The position numbers were made by a program, and so were the translations under genes. From assembly GCA_036675035.1 (NCBI GenBank), contig JAKFFO010000051.1:1-5848 (forward strand): a DNA stretch of 5,848 nucleotides, given 5' to 3'. Position 1 is the stretch's first letter; each line of letters starts with the position of its first letter. This document shows, one piece after another, positions 5,666 through 5,848 of this stretch. Source of the stretch: MESE01 sp036675035 (GTDB lineage: Bacteria > Pseudomonadota > Gammaproteobacteria > Burkholderiales > Burkholderiaceae_D). The notes under the pieces are model-generated. The model made no database searches, had not been told where the DNA came from, and was given only the letters and a program-made list of their open reading frames with translations.

Positions 5666-5848
5666 ATGGAAATTTTCGGTATTCCTTTGCAGGCGTTTCT
5701 GAGCCAGCTGCTGTTGGGGCTGGTAAATGGATCGTTTTACGCAATGCTGTCGCTGGGCCTGGCGGTAATTTTCGGCTTGCTCAACGTGATCAACTTCGCC
5801 CACGGCGCGCTCTACATGACGGGCGCGTTCGTGGCCTACTTCCTGCTC
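5666..5848 (+). CDS. livH: ABC importer permease, LivH type, N-terminal 61 residues; 3' end outside window
   Basis: The first 61 codons are present and the frame is open at the window edge; LivH proteins are usually about 290-310 residues, so most of the gene is missing. The start MEIFGIPLQAFL is typical of LivH from betaproteobacteria. A hydrophobic segment covers roughly residues 10-36, then comes the family motif NVINFAHGALYMTGA at about 42-56, leading into the next membrane segment. The protein forms the inner-membrane channel with LivM, which would be expected just downstream. The ATG at 5666 has no recognisable Shine-Dalgarno site; the nearest purine run is the 3' arm of the second hairpin, 18 bases away. 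This unusual leader, straight after two terminator-like hairpins, suggests the permease is expressed at a lower level than the binding protein. Confidence 0.88.
   Translation, partial: MEIFGIPLQAFLSQLLLGLVNGSFYAMLSLGLAVIFGLLNVINFAHGALYMTGAFVAYFLL

Noticed and set aside
1..5848. Mobile elements, CRISPR arrays, tRNA or rRNA genes
   Set aside because: No transposase-like protein, no regularly spaced repeats and no RNA gene signature was seen. The gaps are short apart from 2519-2733.

Overview
This window looks like chromosomal DNA from a betaproteobacterium, probably order Burkholderiales and perhaps near Oxalobacteraceae. That placement is inference from the moderately GC-rich coding sequence and from how closely the MmsA, LivG/LivF and LivH motifs resemble Burkholderiales versions I remember. 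No rRNA, tRNA or other taxonomic marker is present. All genes are on the + strand. I see no mobile element, CRISPR array or RNA gene.

Left part (1-2518), catabolic enzymes. The window opens inside a CoA-acylating methylmalonate-semialdehyde dehydrogenase (mmsA, C-terminal half). After a 118-bp gap comes a complete GMC-family FAD oxidoreductase of the choline/alcohol dehydrogenase type, which begins at a GTG codon with a good ribosome-binding site. Together they suggest oxidation of an alcohol and of a semialdehyde, possibly in one pathway.

Middle (2519-2733). This 215-bp non-coding stretch is AT-richer than its surroundings. It holds a 7-bp inverted repeat, a perfect 16-bp palindrome and candidate promoter hexamers just upstream of livG. 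It is the best candidate control region in the window.

Right part (2734-5848), a branched-chain-amino-acid-type (HAAT family) ABC importer: livG, livF, a secreted LivK-like binding protein and the first 61 codons of the permease livH, which runs off the end. The ATPase genes precede the binding protein and permease, unlike E. coli livKHMGF. Two tandem terminator-like hairpins lie between the binding protein and livH, which would fit partial termination keeping the binding protein in excess over the membrane subunits.

The most notable sequence-level observation concerns the ATPase pair. LivF has Arg in place of the Walker A Lys and Gln at the H-loop, while LivG has a degenerate signature motif. 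All these deviations fall in the same predicted composite ATP site, leaving one canonical and one degenerate site. I see no clearly new biological system; the window reads as a catabolic and uptake locus with an unknown substrate.
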